Assembly (NCBI GenBank): GCA_025359985.1
Contig: JANYDB010000065.1
Span: 1 to 64,000, forward strand
DNA from: Burkholderiales bacterium
GTDB lineage: Bacteria > Pseudomonadota > Gammaproteobacteria > Burkholderiales > Usitatibacteraceae
Length of the DNA stretch: 64,000 bases
Direction: 5' to 3'
Under the pieces are notes generated by a model. It saw nothing but the letters and a program-made list of their open reading frames with translations, ran no database searches and was not told the DNA's origin. The translations under genes were made by a program, and so were the position numbers. This document shows, piece after piece, positions 63,876 through 64,000 of the stretch (position 1 is the stretch's first letter; the number at the start of each line of letters is the position of its first letter).

Positions 63876-64000
63876 ATGAAAAAAATATTGTTCCCGCTTA
63901 TCGTTACCCCGTTAGTTACGTTGTCAACGGCTGTCTTGTTTATAACCAATGCGCATGCCCAAGCCACCAGTGCTGTCATCAGTAATGTTGTGAGCACTGC
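63876..64000 (+). CDS. Exported protein, 5' end only; possibly D-alanyl-D-alanine carboxypeptidase (dacA)
   Basis: Forty-one codons visible: ATG AAA AAA, a hydrophobic stretch (LFPLIVTPLVTLSTAVLFI) and a cleavage site AHA|QA, i.e. a Sec signal peptide. The window ends before any catalytic motif. Gene order mreBCD-mrdA-rodA-rlpA is usually followed by dacA in proteobacteria, which is the only basis for the name. Confidence 0.55.
   Translation, partial: MKKILFPLIVTPLVTLSTAVLFITNAHAQATSAVISNVVST

Overview
The window reads as a chromosomal segment of a betaproteobacterium, probably Burkholderiales (Oxalobacteraceae-like); this is inferred from gene content and order, not from a search. Pointers are metX-metW behind a SAM-II riboswitch, xthA / pyrE / DUF4124 next to gatCAB, gatCAB divergent from mreBCD-mrdA-rodA-rlpA, an Xps-ordered type II secretion operon, and waaC-waaA. 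GC content is moderate and coding density high, with many 1-4 base stop/start overlaps. I see no tRNA, rRNA, CRISPR array, prophage or insertion sequence.

Layout. 0.2-5.3 kb: an exported beta-propeller protein, a secreted cyclophilin fused to FG-GAP-like repeats, a secreted DUF885 protein and a DUF1272 protein. 5.3-7.9 kb: a GT9 glycosyltransferase that appears to start at CTG, a decayed DUF4254 gene on the opposite strand, and a GT2 glycosyltransferase. 8.0-12.6 kb: an overlapping operon of an alkaline phosphatase, a CxxC periplasmic protein and a MacB/LolD-like ABC ATPase and permease with a His-containing loop; the last three resemble zinc-starvation ABC loci. 12.7-13.9 kb: an unknown membrane-anchored protein coupled to an unlisted 59-codon gene. 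13.9-25.7 kb: type II secretion operon gspE-F-G-H-I-J-K-L-M-N-D on the minus strand.

25.9-35.4 kb (minus strand): surface-polysaccharide cluster. RmlB, RmlA and RmlC are followed by a single polypeptide joining an RmlD domain to a DegT/DnrJ aminotransferase, then a GNAT acetyltransferase, an ABC-2 exporter pair and a large two-part glycosyltransferase. The set suggests both dTDP-L-rhamnose and an N-acetylated amino-deoxy sugar exported by an ABC route. 35.5-41.9 kb: a cytochrome c, MlaE- and MlaD-like proteins plus a lipoprotein (no MlaF ATPase nearby), and LPS-core genes (a WaaE/LgtF-like transferase, waaC, waaA). 41.9-46.2 kb: a TolC-type channel, rhodanese, a Pcm-like methyltransferase, a TetR regulator with a palindromic operator, and a DUF480 protein.

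46.3-56.6 kb: SAM-II riboswitch with a terminator, metX, metW, an ABC-F ATPase, xthA, pyrE, a DUF4124 protein, a PaiB-like protein and gatC-A-B. 57.1-64.0 kb: the rod-shape and elongasome operon mreB-C-D, mrdA, rodA, rlpA and the start of an exported protein, probably dacA, cut by the window end.

The most unusual items are the RmlD-aminotransferase fusion, the phosphatase/CxxC/ABC operon, the multiply broken DUF4254 gene, the CTG-initiated GT9, the cyclophilin/FG-GAP fusion, and recurrent in-frame 6-bp repeats that write dipeptide runs into several exported or secretion-related proteins.
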